A stretch of DNA of 64,000 nucleotides from Cristatella mucedo (lineage: Eukaryota > Bryozoa > Phylactolaemata > Cristatellidae), in NCBI GenBank assembly GCA_009760855.2, contig WPIO01000023.1, forward strand, positions 3,664,501 through 3,728,500, written 5' to 3'. The position numbers and the translations under genes are program-made. The notes beneath the pieces were generated by a model. The model saw only the letters and a program-made list of their open reading frames with translations, made no database searches and was not told the DNA's origin. Of the stretch, positions 11,214-25,051 are shown piece after piece. Position 1 is the stretch's first letter; each line of letters begins with the position of its first letter.

Positions 11214-14200
11214 TTACTGTGCAGCAGATTCCTCCCTGGCACTGCTGGAGCAATCTGATGAACTGTGACCCCCAACCTGTTTACAGTTATCATTGACAGT
11301 GACGATGCCTTCGGCGGTACCCTCATCATCACTGTCTGTGTTAGTGCCAGTGTCATCAGTACCAGCAGAGTGGCGGGTGCCACCGCTAGGGCTGCTTGAC
11401 TTTTGAATGCAGCCTGCTTCGTCCACTTTATCGGGTTTGCTCACGTCTGCCACTCCAGCAGATTGATCTCTCTTGACTTGTTCCTCCTCCTCTTGCTCCT
11501 CGTCGTCGTCGTCGTCGTCAGTATCACTAGCTAGTAAAAAAAAAAGTAGAATTAAATTAGACCGTGGCTCTCTATATGGCAATGTTCGTGAATCTGCAAA
11601 GTCATATCGCAATATTGCATGCATTACTTTGCTCAGATTACTTAAGGAGCTACAACGGCTGCCAGTTGAATAATGGATGCTAAGCAAAATTGTTAACCTG
11701 ACCGATAAAGTCTGCGATGGCTTGGCTCCTTCATACCTAGCAGAACTGCTGCACCAGTTTCAGCCTAGTGGCCTAAGGTCCTGTGTAAACAATCATTAGC
11801 AGTTCCATTTCTACATTTAAAAATTGTTGGCGACAGAATCGTATGTTCTTCGTACCCTAGACTGCGGAGCTCACTTCGGCAATTGAACATCTTACCTGCT
11901 GCTGCCAACTGCGGTACATCCTTTTCAGCCGTCCCAAGCTGCTACTTCCATGCTACTTACTTCCTTGACTGCCCTCCTGACTAAGCTATGCTTCTCACTT
12001 TCTCTTTGTTGTGTGAGATTAAATCTATTGGCTAACGAGTGCACGTACCGAAAGCCACTTAGGCTGTGAGTGTGCTACAAAGCTCTCCTGTGTAACACCC
12101 ACATAGTCTTTGTGGACTTACATTATATTATATTATATTACATATATACATTATATTACTTAGTCTAGGGAAACGCTAAAAGTTACACAGATCCAGATGC
12201 TACCAAAATTGTGGCTCCATGCAAAAACCTACAGATTCTTGGGCGAATGGGAGAACAATCGCTTTTGATAGCCAGTTGCCCCAACAAAAAACTGCATCAA
12301 CGGCCACTGGATACAGTGGCCAGATGACTCGAGCTCAGTTAGCCCAAATCAGAAAATGAGAATATCTCGATTGGCGATAGGCTTTCATCAGCGAAGTATA
12401 ACGTTTCAAGAGTAATAATAAAAGTTAGTTAAATGCACGACCTCGTACGTTTTCACTCGTCATAATAGTAAAGGGGTAATGTTGGCAGACTCAAAACGGC
12501 AAACCTACGAAATCGATACTGAAGTTGGTCGGCTATAGATGCAACGTCGGTAGCAGATGGTAATCGCACCCAAAAGTGTACTTGTTACTATAAGGACACG
12601 TGTCGTTGCAGTTGCTCTAAAAGCAGCCGTTCGTGATTGAAAAGACCGGTAAGGTAACATGGCTACCTTTGCTCAGTATTTAGACGTGATCATGCCACTA
12701 GTCAACAGTGGTAATCGCTGTGAAATCTAGTGTAATAAATGCTCAAAACCGTGAAAGCACATATATACATGAAGCCACAAACCCAAACTTTGGTGCTTCC
12801 CTATCGTAGGTAAACATAGCAGAATATTACAAGCAAGTGGCAAGATGTGTTATGTAGTAGATATGTAGTGTGATGTAGTAGGCTCGAGTGCAGAAGCATA
12901 GGCGACCCCCTGTTTATGGGGAGTAGGCATTTGACCATGCAGCATTACACCGTAGCACAACGAACGATAGTGCTCAATGAACATCGTGTCTTTCACGATG
13001 GTTTAATCATCAACAAGCGTATGAAACAGAAAAATAACGAGAGCGACTTAAAATTCATTAAAAATGGCAGATCCCTTTACAGCCCCTTTACAACGACTGT
13101 ATTGTCGGTTTGTAATGTACTTAGACATGCAGTAGCCTGTATGTTCGTTTCCTGACCTCATGCTATCCCCAATCAGCAAGCCTAAGACCATTTAGTTGAC
13201 TACTGCTGCCAAGGGCAAGGTGTGGACTATGCACCAAACAGGATTTGGTAACGTTGCGATTGCTATAAATTCCGAATCGTGCAGACTTTAGTGAGGTACA
13301 ACCTGAAGACACTCATAAGCGAGCACTTTACCTCCAGGGCTAAGACCCAAGGGCGCTATACTAAGAGTGGTCAGGTCTCAGGAAACCTTTGTAGTGCCTA
13401 CAGCCATGGGCAGATCGGCTGATATAATCAAAGCATGACTAATTTCCTTTACCGTGGTAGGGGTGTGATGCCCCAAATACCTGAAGCAAAACAACAAAAC
13501 CTTTCTGGCAGTGCTTCATAGAGTTTCACTGAAATAGGCATCTTCAGCAGCCAGCACACTTGGAAGCAATGCCCACAAAAAGTGTGAACACGGGCTATTC
13601 ACGATTGATCCATCACTCCAACAGTCAATGAAGAAAAACCACGATATTTCTTTTCACTTCTGGTTTACTGACACTTACCTGAAGCATTCTTCTCACCTTT
13701 CTGCTTTTTCAGCTGTGCTTTCTTTTTCAACCTGCACAGAAAGTTAAAAAACCAGCTTGGTGAGGCACGCCTGTGCGCAGCTGTATCGCAAAAATCTCAG
13801 GTTTATGCAGATCTGAGCATTTGCTGCAGTGTCCTCGTTTTAGCTTGATGCAACCAGAACACTGTCACCCTGCAGCAGTGTATAATCTAGATTGGAAGGG
13901 TCAGCTGAACAAGAGCTGGGCGCCCAAAATAGTGGTTACGATAGTGAACAACCTATTCTTCTTCACACGCACTATGTGTGTGCAGCTTCAGTAAGCTAAA
14001 AAAGGGCGTCAAAATACTTTAAGAATAAACTGCAGCTAAAGGTGCCGTTCAAAGAATAAAACAGATCTGTCCAGAAATACGTAGGTTGGGAGCTCCATTC
14101 AAGCTACCTTAACGATCCATCAAGTCCATCCCTAGAGTGGCGGCACCCCCTTTCCCCGGGGAATCATGTCCCTCAATTCCAGGCAGCACCTCAATGTCTA

Positions 14201-17200
14201 CATTCAAAGAGACCATTAGTGAACCTATCCTGAAGTTCATATCCCAATCAAAGAAGACAACTAGTTTTCTGGACCCTTTTCCCACTGTCCTGCTTCTACG
14301 ATGCATAGATCTGCTGCTGCCATGCATAACTAACATCTTAAATATGTCATCAGCCTCAGGTTATGTTCCAGTACCTTTCAAAAAGGCTGTTGTCAGGCCA
14401 TCACTCAAACTAGCAATACTAGAACAAGAAAACTTGAGCAACTTCCGCCTAGTCTCCCTTCTACTGTTCCTATCGAAGCCACTGGAACCAGTCGTGGTAG
14501 ACGAGGTAAACTCGTATATTGAAACCAAACTTTGCTAGTAAGTTCCAGTCTGGTTTTAGAACTTATCACCTCACAGAGTCAGCACTGCTTCCGTGTACAA
14601 CGACCTACTTGGAAATGCAGACTTAGGCAGAGGATCTCTGTATCTGCTTTGCTCGATCATTTGGCAGCTTTTGACACTATGGATCCCCAAGTCCATCTCG
14701 ATCACCTCTGGTACTGCACTACAATGGAATAGGTCCTATCTCAGTGGGAGACTCCAGCGTATTGATGTGAACGGACAAAGACTGCCACTAACCAACCATA
14801 GAAGCTGCCACTAACCATATTTGCATGCTGACTCTGTGCATGTCACCCCTAACCGTGTTATGCTTCTTGACATTGAGCATGCTACCATTGACCACTCGAT
14901 CATGGTTCCTTTGCAGCAAATGTAAAGTACCTAGAAAGAGATTGATTTCTAGGAGGGCGCTATGCTATGAGTTCTCTGAGGGTACTATAACAAATTTATT
15001 AGTGTGTTATTATGTATCATTAATAATGCATGCATTCTCTAGCATAAGCTAATCCCAGAAAAAGCGTACATGTTGTGTGCCACAGGCATAGCATATCTGG
15101 GCTAAAAACAACAAAAGCCACTGACATTAGACGATGTGACGACCATATCAGAAAATCCCTAGGACTACCACTATCGCGAATAAACTGTGCCTACGCCCAA
15201 AATCACTTACATCCTGGCAAATCACATGGTTTCATTTCTGTACATGCACACACAAAATACATTCAGATGTGGCCTGAGGTTTGATCCGGCTGCTACCTGT
15301 TGTTTTTCACGATTTCATTTAAGCTCAACTTTTGCGATGCAACGAATAGGACACCAGCAGATCAAATAAGATCCCGAGCAGACTTAGCAAATACCAGATG
15401 CAAGGCACAATAACAGAAATCACGAGAATACAGTAACATGACAGAGAAGTCGCAGCAGCAAGACCGAAGAACAGCATCCATTTTTATCACACACTCACCA
15501 CGTGCAACCACACTGCTCAAACCGACCTCTTTGCTCGCTTCTTTGCCGTCCGGGCTGTGGCAGCAGACTGGTTTTCTTCGACCTTCTTCTTGTAGGCTTC
15601 ATTTTTCTCATCCTACAAGCAGTACGCGCAATCGTAGTACAACGAGCAGCTATTAAGCTAACGGCCGCAGACCACACAGCTGTACATGCGTGTTTCTTTT
15701 CAAATACCTTCTCAGCTTTTTCTTTTATGTATTTTTGCCTGGCATACTCTCGACGTCTGATGCCCCGATATACGTGGAAGTCTCCGCTGCCTGCACCTGC
15801 ACTTGAACCTGCGAACAAAATGGCCGGGTTTCAAAGTCAGAAATCAAGGAGATACACAAAAGTACCACATTCAACCGACAGTATAGTGCGATCAGTCAGG
15901 CAGGAATGCGCCGCCCTTCTCACAGGGACGCCCTTCTCACAGGGACGGAAAAGCGCTCTGGTGACTGAAAAAGCACGAATGCGGGGGGACTGCCAGTTCA
16001 GCAACACTAATCACACAAATTGTACATGCATGCTAAACAATTTATGTTTGGCCAAACGGAAGTCTAAGCCTCGCAAAGCCAGTGAAGTGTTACTGATGGT
16101 TCATTATAATAATAATAAAAATAATGCACTTGATAAAGCGCCCTCAGAGAACTTAATCTCTCTCTAGGCGCTTTACATTTGCTGCAAAGGGAAATGCAAT
16201 TGAATGGTAATTAAAATCATGGTTGAAAAACAAACTAATGAATAACATGGTTAGGGGTGACATGCACAGGGTCAGCATGCAAATGTGGTTAGTGGCAGCA
16301 TGCACAGTGTCAGCACGGATAAGCACATCAAGGACGAATCACAGGGACCCACTAAATGCTGTCCTAAATAGGTGTTTTTAAGTTTCTTTTAAATGTGGTC
16401 AGGTCAGGGGATGTTCTGACGCAGGTCGGGAGGGAGTTCCAGGCTGTGGGAGCATACGAACTAAATGCACGGTCTCCAAAGGATTTGAGGTTTGTACGAG
16501 GTATTTCTAGACTGTTGGATTCCGAAAAGCGGGTGGTACGATGCTTGGACTGATGGGGTAGTATATCTGACAGATAGGCTGGAGCCAAGGAATGAAGGGA
16601 CCTAAAAGTGAGCGACAAAACCTTGAAGTCAATCCGTTGCTTGACTGGTAGCCAGTGCAGGTCGGCGAGAAGTGGAGTAATGTGGCAACTGCGACGCTCA
16701 CGACAGACAAGCTTAGCTGCAGAGTTTTGCACCAGCTTCAATCGCCTGATCGCACATGCTGGTAGGCCAGTAAGCAGTGAGTTGCAGAAGTCGAGACGAG
16801 ATGTCACGAATGCATGGACCAACTTAGATGTGGTATCCTTATCTAAACAAGCCCGAATTTTAGCAATGTTATGAAGCTGAAAATAGGCGGATTTGACCGT
16901 GGAGCTGATATGGTCGTCTAACGAGAGGTCGCTTTTGGGATTTCGAGCTGATTCGACAGGAGATATGCTGGCAGAGCCAATTTTGAGAGTCAGCCTTTCC
17001 AATCTCTGAATCACACTGGGTTTGCCCATAACTAGCAAGTTAGTTTTATCATCGTTAAGTTTTAGAAAATTTGCTGTCATCCATGTGCAGATGTCATCAA
17101 TACATGCAGCAAGTGAGTTGAGAGAATTTGAGGTGCACGAAGGCTGGCAGGGATCAAAGCACAGGTACAACTGAGTGTCATCCGCATAGAAGTGAAAGCC

Positions 17201-20200
17201 TAGATTGTGCTTGGCAATCACATCAGCAAGAGGCAGAGTATAAACCGTGAAAAGAACCGGACCTAGCACGGAGCCCTGGGGTACTCCATATTTCAGAGGT
17301 ACTGCAGATGATCTTTGTCCATTCACGTCAATACTCTGGAGTCTCCCACTGAGATAGGACCTGAACCACTGCAGAGCAGTGCCAGTGATGCCCAGGCGAG
17401 ATGAGAGGCGCTCTAGAAGAACTTTGTGATCGATGGTATCAAAAGCTGCCGAAAGATCAAGCAAAACAAGCAGACACACTCTACCCATGTCTGCATTCCT
17501 AAGTAGGTCGTTGTCTACCCTAAGCAATGCTGACTCTGTGGAGGATTAGCTCTAAAGCCAGACTGGAACTTACTAGCAAGGTGTGAGGTTTCGATATATG
17601 AGTTCAGCTGGTCTGCCACGACCCGTTCCAGTGTCTTTGATAGGAATGATAGAAGGGAGACTGGGTGGTAGTTGCTTAAGTTCTCTTGGTCAAGTGTAGC
17701 TTTCTTGAGAAGTGGCCTGACTACAGCTTTTTTGAAAGGTGCTGGGACATGACCTGAGGCTAATGACATATTAATGATGTTAGTTATGCATGGCAGCAGC
17801 AGATCAATGCAACGTAGGAGCAGGACATTGGGAATAGGGTCCAGAGGACTTGTTGTCTTCTTTGATTGAGATACGAACTTTAGGACTAGATCACTAGTGA
17901 CCTGCTTAAATGCAGACATTGAAGTTCAGCCAGGAACCGAGGAACAGCATTCTAGTGGAGATGTCATCGCCGGGATGGATTCCCTGATCTTGTCTATCTT
18001 CTGCACAAAGAATCGAGAGAAGCGATCGGCTAGATCATCACAAGGATCATCAGGTAAGGAGCTAATCTGTTGGAACGGTTGAGAAGATGGTTTATTGTCG
18101 ACATCAGCATTTTTGGATTGTGCATCTGTGATTCAACAATGTTTCTATAGAAGCTAGACTTGGCCGTTTGTTTTTCAAGCATGATTTTACTTACCATTCA
18201 ATTACATTTCACTTTACAGCAAATGTAAAGCGCCTAGAGAGAGATTGAGTTCTCTGAGGGCGCTTTATCAAGTGATTATTATTATTATTATTTGCTAGGA
18301 TCGATTGGTACGACCTACAGTAGTCTTCATATGCCTGTTGATGGACAGTTAGTCCGGATCTTTTGTATGCTTTTTCAAGCTTTCGTTTAGTAGACTTGGC
18401 TAGTTTAATGTCAGTGGTAAACCATAGGCCGTCTGGGCGGGGGCGCACAGTGTGCTTTGTCACAGGTGCAAACTCGCCGAGCGTGTCAGCTAGTGTCGTG
18501 TTGTAGCTCTACCAATGATGACAGATCGGAGAGAGGACTGGGCAGCAGAGGTGAAACAGATATTCTCGCACGGACAGCATCGATGTCAAGGGTCTTGAGG
18601 TTTTGCGATTCACAGGTTATTTTAGAGGAGGATGTGGGCACACACTGTAGATTGAATGAGATCTGCATGTGGTCAGATAAGCATGATTTGGTAATAATTG
18701 GTGATGACAAAGTGCAGTTGTATGAGAAAATCTGGCCGAGTGTGTGACCCTTGATGTGGGTAGGGCCATGCACATGAGCCACAAGAGACAATGAGTCAGT
18801 CAATGTACGAAATTCGGTGCTGAAAGCGTCAGATAAGTTATCAAAGTGAACGGTGAAATCACCCATAACGAGGAAGGATCGATTTCTTGCACACAGAATC
18901 GAAATGAGATCGGAGAAATCTGAGATAAAGGAGGATTTGGTACCTGGTGGGCGATAGACTACTGCCACTATCGGTAGCTTGTTTTCGGGTGAGACCAAGA
19001 CAATTGATTCAAAAGACTGCTTCGAGGGTACCGCAAATGGCTTGAAGTTGAATTTCGAGTGCACGATAATTCGATAATAACTCGACCTCCGGTTTTGATT
19101 GATCTAGGGGGTATTGGCAGTGTATTGGGCAAGGTTGTGAAAAGCATGTAGGGTCTTTTTTTTATATATTGTACCGGGTCCGACCTTTTTTCCGGAGTCG
19201 CAACAATGCCAAATTAGATGACCTAATGCACTCGCTGGCCTTCGGTCTGTTTGGTGGCACCGGCGACCACGGCCTTTTCTGTAAGGCTAATGGCAGTCGG
19301 CTGCATGCTGCTAATTTTCAATACTTCCCTCTACACACACTGCTACCGGTATTTTTTTGCCTCTGAAGCCCCCCCTCTAATTCCCAAATGTCTTGAGAAC
19401 AAAAGCTAGCTAGTGAGCGAGTTCTTAGTTTGACTTGCCATAATTAAACGGTCTGAAAAGACAAGAGAACATAAGCCCGATGAGGTTCACTTGATCGCAA
19501 TACAATGTCCACAAGTAAAAGCTCTGCATGCTTGTTGGCCTGAGGGTCTACGGGTGAGACAGTCGGCCCCCCATTCCTCCGGTGCCCTGCTCTTCTGGCT
19601 CTCGAGCGATTTAAGCCCACGCTCCTTTTGCAAGGCTGCAGCAACTCCCCCTTTCCATGCACCCCAACGATGCAAGCCCCTGCTGCCACTGACGATAGAT
19701 AATATGACCACTTTATCGACAAAAAATTGTGGCCAGATCAAACGAGAGCCACCGAGCAGCAGCATTCTAGCAATGACAGCCACATCAGGACAAAACGCCT
19801 GACGTTTTTTTTCTCGTCGAGCAATCTAGGAATGACCAGGTCTGGCTGCGAATCGGCTCGGGCCACGCCTGCTAGTGGTCTGGGCAATCGCTCTGCGCTG
19901 GCTGCACGAAGGCACTGCACTCGACTGCTTTCAGAGTTCAGTAGCTGTACTCTGCACACAGGCTTCGGTGGTGCCAGTGCCAGACCGAACGCCTGGAGGC
20001 AGGCAATGTGAAAGCATTGTTTCCGCACGACAATCGCTTCGCACCTGCTTCTCTGCTGCAAGCTTTGTGCGGCAGCTCGGTAGTGTCCGGTTGCAAAAGC
20101 GAAATCCTTTTGAGGATGCCGCAGCCTGCCGGTGGCCGAGGAAAGGCCAATATGAGATCGGGACACAGATAGCATTGCCATTCTTCTTAGGACATTCACA

Positions 20201-20203
20201 CAT

Positions 20204-20242
<39 letters not shown>

Positions 20243-21839
20243 ACACACTGGTGTGCATGCTACATAGTGCGATGAGACAGCCATTGTTGTCACTCGAGTT
20301 CACAATGGCGTCTGTAGTCTCTACTCATTAACGACCAAGCTCAACCCTATGACAAAGGCAAAAGTGACAGCAACAACATAAAGAATGAAGCAGCACAGCA
20401 ACAGCCCCAAATTCGTAATTCAGAACTGTTCATTCTAAAACATAAGTTGTGAAGGCGGTTCCATCTCAGGCTCGACATGGAGACGACTTTTACTGCCAGA
20501 CCTACCCCAAGTATTCCTGATGAACTCGGGTGGAGCTGGAGGCTTCTTCTCTTTAGGAGGGGCTGGAATGTACACCGGCTTATCCTAGAACACAAACGGT
20601 ATTGTGTAAAGAGCAAACCAATACTTAATGTGAGAACAAAGAATCTGACTGCCCTTTCTGGCCATGTGGTCTAAACATTCAGGTGGTACTTTCAAAAAAC
20701 CAGGGCCCCTACAAACGAGCATCTCAACCACCACGAAAGGAGGTAAAAAAAAGGTGCTTCCCGTGCTCTCACGCAAATAAACAATATTCAGAAACACGCC
20801 AGCTATTTGCAGATGCATTGGATATAGCAACTAAGCTTGCGAGGCGAAATGAACTAGCGGATTATCATTACAGCACTGTCATCACACAGGCATAGAGCTA
20901 AACAGCTTAGTACACAGGTATACACTTAAGCAGCATTGGTGAATACTATTTGAATACACGAGTATTAACCAACCAATCATCGACTAATCTAGACTAGCTT
21001 TTCTAAAAGTATACCCTTCTAGACCAACAGGAGGAAGTTAAATGATGGGAGGAAGCCCGTGACATATCCACATAAAAAAGACAAGAGTCTGAAATTACCT
21101 TCATGAACAATTACATACCAAAAAGCAATACTTCCGTACACTGTCAGCTGTCAAAAGACGGTAGAGGATTGTAAATAGATCTCAAGAAATTTTCTGGGCC
21201 TAAATTCCAAGTTAGCAGGAAAGATCATACCTAGATAAGATCATATCAAGGAAGACCACAGCGTGTTACACAGCTGAAGATGAACATACCTGACATGCGC
21301 GGCTTAGCTTAGGCTTCGAAGCAGATGGAATGAGTTTGCCCACTAACAAGAAGCAAGTTTGAATTCACTGCGGTTTTCTTGAACAGTGGCCACGCACTTT
21401 GAGTAGTCGCAACTGCATCACCTGAGATTGCCTTGGGCTTACTCGAGTAATAATGCACAAGGAGAGGCACGGCTCAACTGCCTACCCTCCCGCACTAGGC
21501 ACATGTTTTCAGTGCAAACATTGTTAAATCTTCACATTAGATCTATCGGAAAATTGTGAGGGAACAATGGAGGTTCTTATATCACGGATGACGCAGAATT
21601 ATTTAGCCTTTTCGCAGCCGTGCATGAGACAATTAAAAGAACATTCTATCATTGTTGACGAGGTAGAAGTCACCTATCGTAACGTATTATACGCATCTAT
21701 AAACATTGCATACCGGATTCTTCATGAGTTTCTCTACACGCAGGCGTTGCAGATCTGCCGGGCATTTTACAGTTGGTAATATCTTGCCCGTCTCGGCACC
21801 ACTGTCAGTGCCGCCAACCTTGGCTTTCGAGTCGGCCAT
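11214..21839 (-). CDS. PRKRIP1: PRKRIP1-like protein (PRKR-interacting protein 1), complete, 6 exons
   Basis: Exons in transcript order: 21839-21714, 20584-20506, 15808-15708, 15612-15527, 13731-13679, 11530-11214; all junctions are GT/AG and phases match, giving about 253 residues. PRKRIP1 is a small nuclear, highly charged protein that is a component of spliceosomal complexes and binds double-stranded RNA and PKR. Diagnostic stretches are VEKLMKNP joined to DKPVYIP over the first intron, [10 protein letters not shown], and then [20 protein letters not shown], the hallmark block of the family. Exons 4-5 give a Lys/Arg-rich helix ([17 protein letters not shown]). Exon 6 starts with an acidic run ([14 protein letters not shown], coded by a GAC/GAG repeat) and ends in a Ser-rich tail longer than in the human protein (184 residues). 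The start at 21839 (MADSKAKV) was chosen because the upstream in-frame ATG at 21890 only adds 17 unlike residues. Introns hold LINE copies. Confidence 0.88.
11640..12170 (+). mobile_element. LINE-B fragment (3' region)
   Basis: Decayed copy of a second LINE family: translated pieces correspond to [25 protein letters not shown] and ..GDR.. blocks also found in 40800-41290 (-). It ends in a (TATTA)n-like tail at 12120-12145. It lies in the last PRKRIP1 intron; the rest of that intron (12171-13678) shows nothing further. Confidence 0.6.
14110..15010 (+). pseudogene. LINE-A reverse-transcriptase pseudogene
   Basis: Broken frames read [20 protein letters not shown], then [30 protein letters not shown] and [16 protein letters not shown], matching the linker and reverse-transcriptase start of the longer LINE-A copies with many differences. 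It jumps to the 3' untranslated end near 14,790, so the catalytic core is deleted. An (ATT)-like tail follows the weak stem-loop near 14,990. Confidence 0.75.
16106..19170 (-). mobile_element. LINE-A copy, longest in the window (endonuclease + reverse transcriptase)
   Basis: In element order (right to left): an endonuclease/exonuclease/phosphatase-type domain at 19064-18486 ([34 protein letters not shown]), a linker at 18463-18290, a reverse transcriptase at 17919-17515 and 17527-16364 ([42 protein letters not shown] with the catalytic DD), then the 3' stem-loop and an (ATT)n tail at 16106-16140. The frame shifts near 17,540 by a 1-base loss compared with the copy at 37587-39340, and 12 bases after VESARN are missing. 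A 3'-end LINE-A fragment is nested at 18172-18291. It lies in a PRKRIP1 intron. Confidence 0.88.
18172..18291 (+). mobile_element. Nested 120 bp LINE-A 3'-end insertion
   Basis: A very short LINE-A end with stem-loop (aaagcgcctag...gggcgcttta) and (ATT)n tail, in the orientation opposite to the host copy. It interrupts the linker frame of the larger LINE-A, so it came later. Confidence 0.8.
20205..20242. repeat. (AC)n microsatellite
   Basis: An almost perfect CA dinucleotide run in a PRKRIP1 intron. It explains the Cys/Val-rich open frames called on the - strand here. Confidence 0.9.
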
Positions 21840-24005
21840 GTCTGTGCGCATAAACATCCGGTCTGACAGGAAACAAGAGTTATCTCCCAAAGGACTGACA
21901 AAAGCAGAAATTATACAAAAAATAGCGTAACTCCATTAAAAACATAAATTTATATTAAAATGATCAAAATATATATTTCTCAGCCTCCACACCTATCGTT
22001 ATTGTGTTTGATCACGTGGGACATCCCGGCTGCACGAATGTAAACATTCAGCGGCGCTGCAGCCTGCCGGCCCGCCCGCCGTAGAAGCTGACTGCAGTCT
22101 ACACGTGAGTCGCTCTACTCCGATATCGCTTTTGCATGCTTGCTTGCCTGATATCACGAGAAGTGCATTCAAAATATGAGCATGCTTCGTGAAATTAAAA
22201 AAGACCGACGGTCGCCGCCCGCCGCTGCTGTCGGCCGCGTTCGCTCTTAAAGCGGCCAGCTTATAGTGCGCGTGCCTCCAACTCTGGTGAGCCATAGCGG
22301 CGCTGGCGTGTCTCCACTTCTGGTATTTTAGCGAAAGCTGACTTACGCTCGCGCCTCCCTCAGCTGTCGCTCTCGCGTGCGCTGTGCGCGGTGCGATTGC
22401 CGTCGCCCTGCTTCGCTTGCTGCGCTGCTCTACTTTGCACTGCACTGCTCTGCTCTGCGCTGTGCTGCGAGCTGTCCCTGCGCCGCCACCCGGTGGCCGC
22501 GCCCATCCGAGACAAGAGGCATTGGCGTCCAAGTCTCTGGCATTGGCTCCCAACGCGAGCACTGCACTACATAGACTAGTTCGGGCCCGCTCTGAGAACG
22601 CCAGGAGCACGACTTTTGACTATTCATTATATAATTGCCGCGCGGGATGGGGTGGGGGCTATTGCGAAGCCGGGAAAGTCGGACTCCGGCCTAACGACGA
22701 ACTCTTATTGAAAGCATCGCAGCTCTCGTAAAACGACTCGCAGCACAGAACCAGACGGTTCGGCTCGTTGTAACGAGGCGACGAAGCCGCACGCCGGATA
22801 CCTGTAGTCGTCGCCTGGGGCTCAAATTCTGAGCAGCGGCGCTTTTCGAATGGTTGGGCCTTTGCTCGACCGTCGCCAGATATACTAATTAGTGATAGCG
22901 GCTCGGGTGCTCGACTAACTTATGCAACTAGCGTCGCCTCCGGCTAGCTGTTGCCGGGAGTTCACAGCACGGACTTCAGTCGACGGGGAGGTGCCATCTG
23001 GATGGCAGCTCATGGCCGTGCGACTGCAAGTGCTGCAGAGCGTTCCGCGTTCCGGCGCCGTCTGCGTTCCATGCGACAGGGCCGGCCATCCCTCGCCTTG
23101 GCCTCAGTGCGGCAGCAGGCAGGCACGCGCACCCGTTTCCATACTCTTCGCACAGATTACGTGGGTAGCCGATTACGTGGGTAGCCGCGGCGAGTCTGGC
23201 GTAGCAGGACGCTTGAGCCGGCACGTTTACCGATAGGAGAGCGGCCGACGCTTTGCCAAAGCTTTCGCCTCTCAGTTCGTAGATACAACACCGTGCTGGC
23301 ATGCGCATGCAGCTCGAACGCCTGCTCGTCTGCTTCTCAGAGTAGAAGCTCTCGATTTTCTCTTATCGTAACGCCACCCGGGGCCAGGCTCCCTTGTGGT
23401 GTCATGGGCAGCCAATTAGGATCGCAGATAACAGCTGCTGTTTGAGTTTGTCAGCTCGTAAGCATAATTCCCGGACCGGACCTGCATGCGACGTTTGCTC
23501 TCAGCGTTTGGTCAGGCTCTCGGCCCTTCTAAGGGAGGGGCGTTCGCGATATTCCACAACCGAAACAACGCCGAATATGCTTGCGTGCGCGAAAGTTGTG
23601 TGTGCATGCAGCCTAAGTTGCCTGCAATTTCGGCCGGCATGAGCATGCCTGGCCGCATGGATTGCGGGTCTCGTCGACTTGGCAATCTCAATGCTGCATT
23701 GCAGTTTTGATTCCTGCCGTTTGCCGGAGCGGCAGCAGCACGGCAGCATACGAGAACCTAAATGCCGACGGTTCGGATGCCATGGTGAATCGCCCTGTAT
23801 AGAATCATGTCTTTGTCCCTCACTCGCTCACTGTGCGTGTCTTTCATGCTGTGGCGTTTTTGCTATCTGAAGCCACTCGTACCTTAGCACTCGGCTTCGG
23901 AATAGTTCTAATCGGAGCTGCAGATGCTTGTTGTTGGCTGCACTTGTCTGCACGCTGAGCCTTCCCTCGTGTACTTTAGCCACACCCTCCTATCGCTTCT
24001 GCAGA
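21840..24005. promoter_or_regulatory. GC/CpG-rich shared promoter region between PRKRIP1 and Hv1
   Basis: The 2.2 kb between the two divergent start codons is clearly richer in G+C and CpG than the surrounding DNA, above all from about 22,000 to 23,800, as expected of a CpG-island-type bidirectional promoter. A CACGTG E-box core lies near 22,013. Several long open frames here (for example - strand 21999-22610) are most likely by-products of the base composition. Transcription starts and untranslated exons cannot be placed by eye. Confidence 0.55.
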
Positions 24006-24905
24006 ATGAAAAGCACCTCCGGGACTCCAGGGGTTGCCGATGCTGAGCGTCAGCCGGAAATGACAAACGACGACAGCGATAAAGCCGAAAGCACCCGAAG
24101 CCTGCTGCACAGAAATGCGCAAGGATTGCGCGGTAAGCTGGAGCACTGGCTGAACACCAACAAGTTTCAGATCTGCGTCATGTGCCTTGTCATTGTTGAT
24201 TGCTTGCTCGTGATCAGTGAGCTTCTCATTGATCTCAACATCGTCAGCCCTCCGTCGGCTGCTACTGGAGCAGTGGGTGCTGACACGACGGTCAACGGCA
24301 CGAGAAAAGTCGAGGCCAGTAGCTTGAGCACGGTCGTCACTGTGCTGCACGTTTGCAGCATAGTGATCGTGGCTGCCTTCCTGGTCGAGATGTTCACCAA
24401 AGTGGTCATCTATGGCAAGCGTTTGATGAACAATAAAATGGAAATCGTTGACTTAGTGATAGTCGTCGGCACCTTCACGTTGGATGTATCACTCTCAGAT
24501 GGCACAGGAGCGATCAGTGGCATTGGCCTACTCATAGCACTACGCCTGTGGAGAGTAACCAAAATACTTAATGGTGAGTGGGCATTGTCATTCCTCCTTG
24601 CCGTGAGGGCTCGTTGGCAAGTAGAGCTGCCTTCGGTTACATGTCTGTAGCCTGTTGTCTGTGGATTGAATCGAATGAGTAGGGAACACCGTTGGGGCAG
24701 CCGTGCCAAACTCACTTCATGCAAACTTGATCAGCTGAGAGTTGAGCTTGACAGCCGAACCGATCAATGCAGTCGAGGGATAAGCTTTTTTTACTTGCAA
24801 GACTAACAAATGCCACAAGTCAAAACAACTGTAATACCTCGAGCATGCTCCAAGAATGGCTCAATGACATACCTTTGAAGAGGATGAGGTACAATCCGAG
24901 AGAAT

Positions 24906-24941
<36 letters not shown>

Positions 24942-24955
24942 AAGAGAGAAAGAGT

Positions 24956-25051
<96 letters not shown>

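Noticed and set aside
15502-16167. 221-codon + strand frame
   Set aside because: It lies antisense over PRKRIP1 exons 3 and 4, has no domain, and ends in a LINE-A tail.
21999-22610. 203-codon - strand frame in the promoter region
   Set aside because: Ala/Arg/Ser-rich without domain; long frames are expected in GC-rich DNA.
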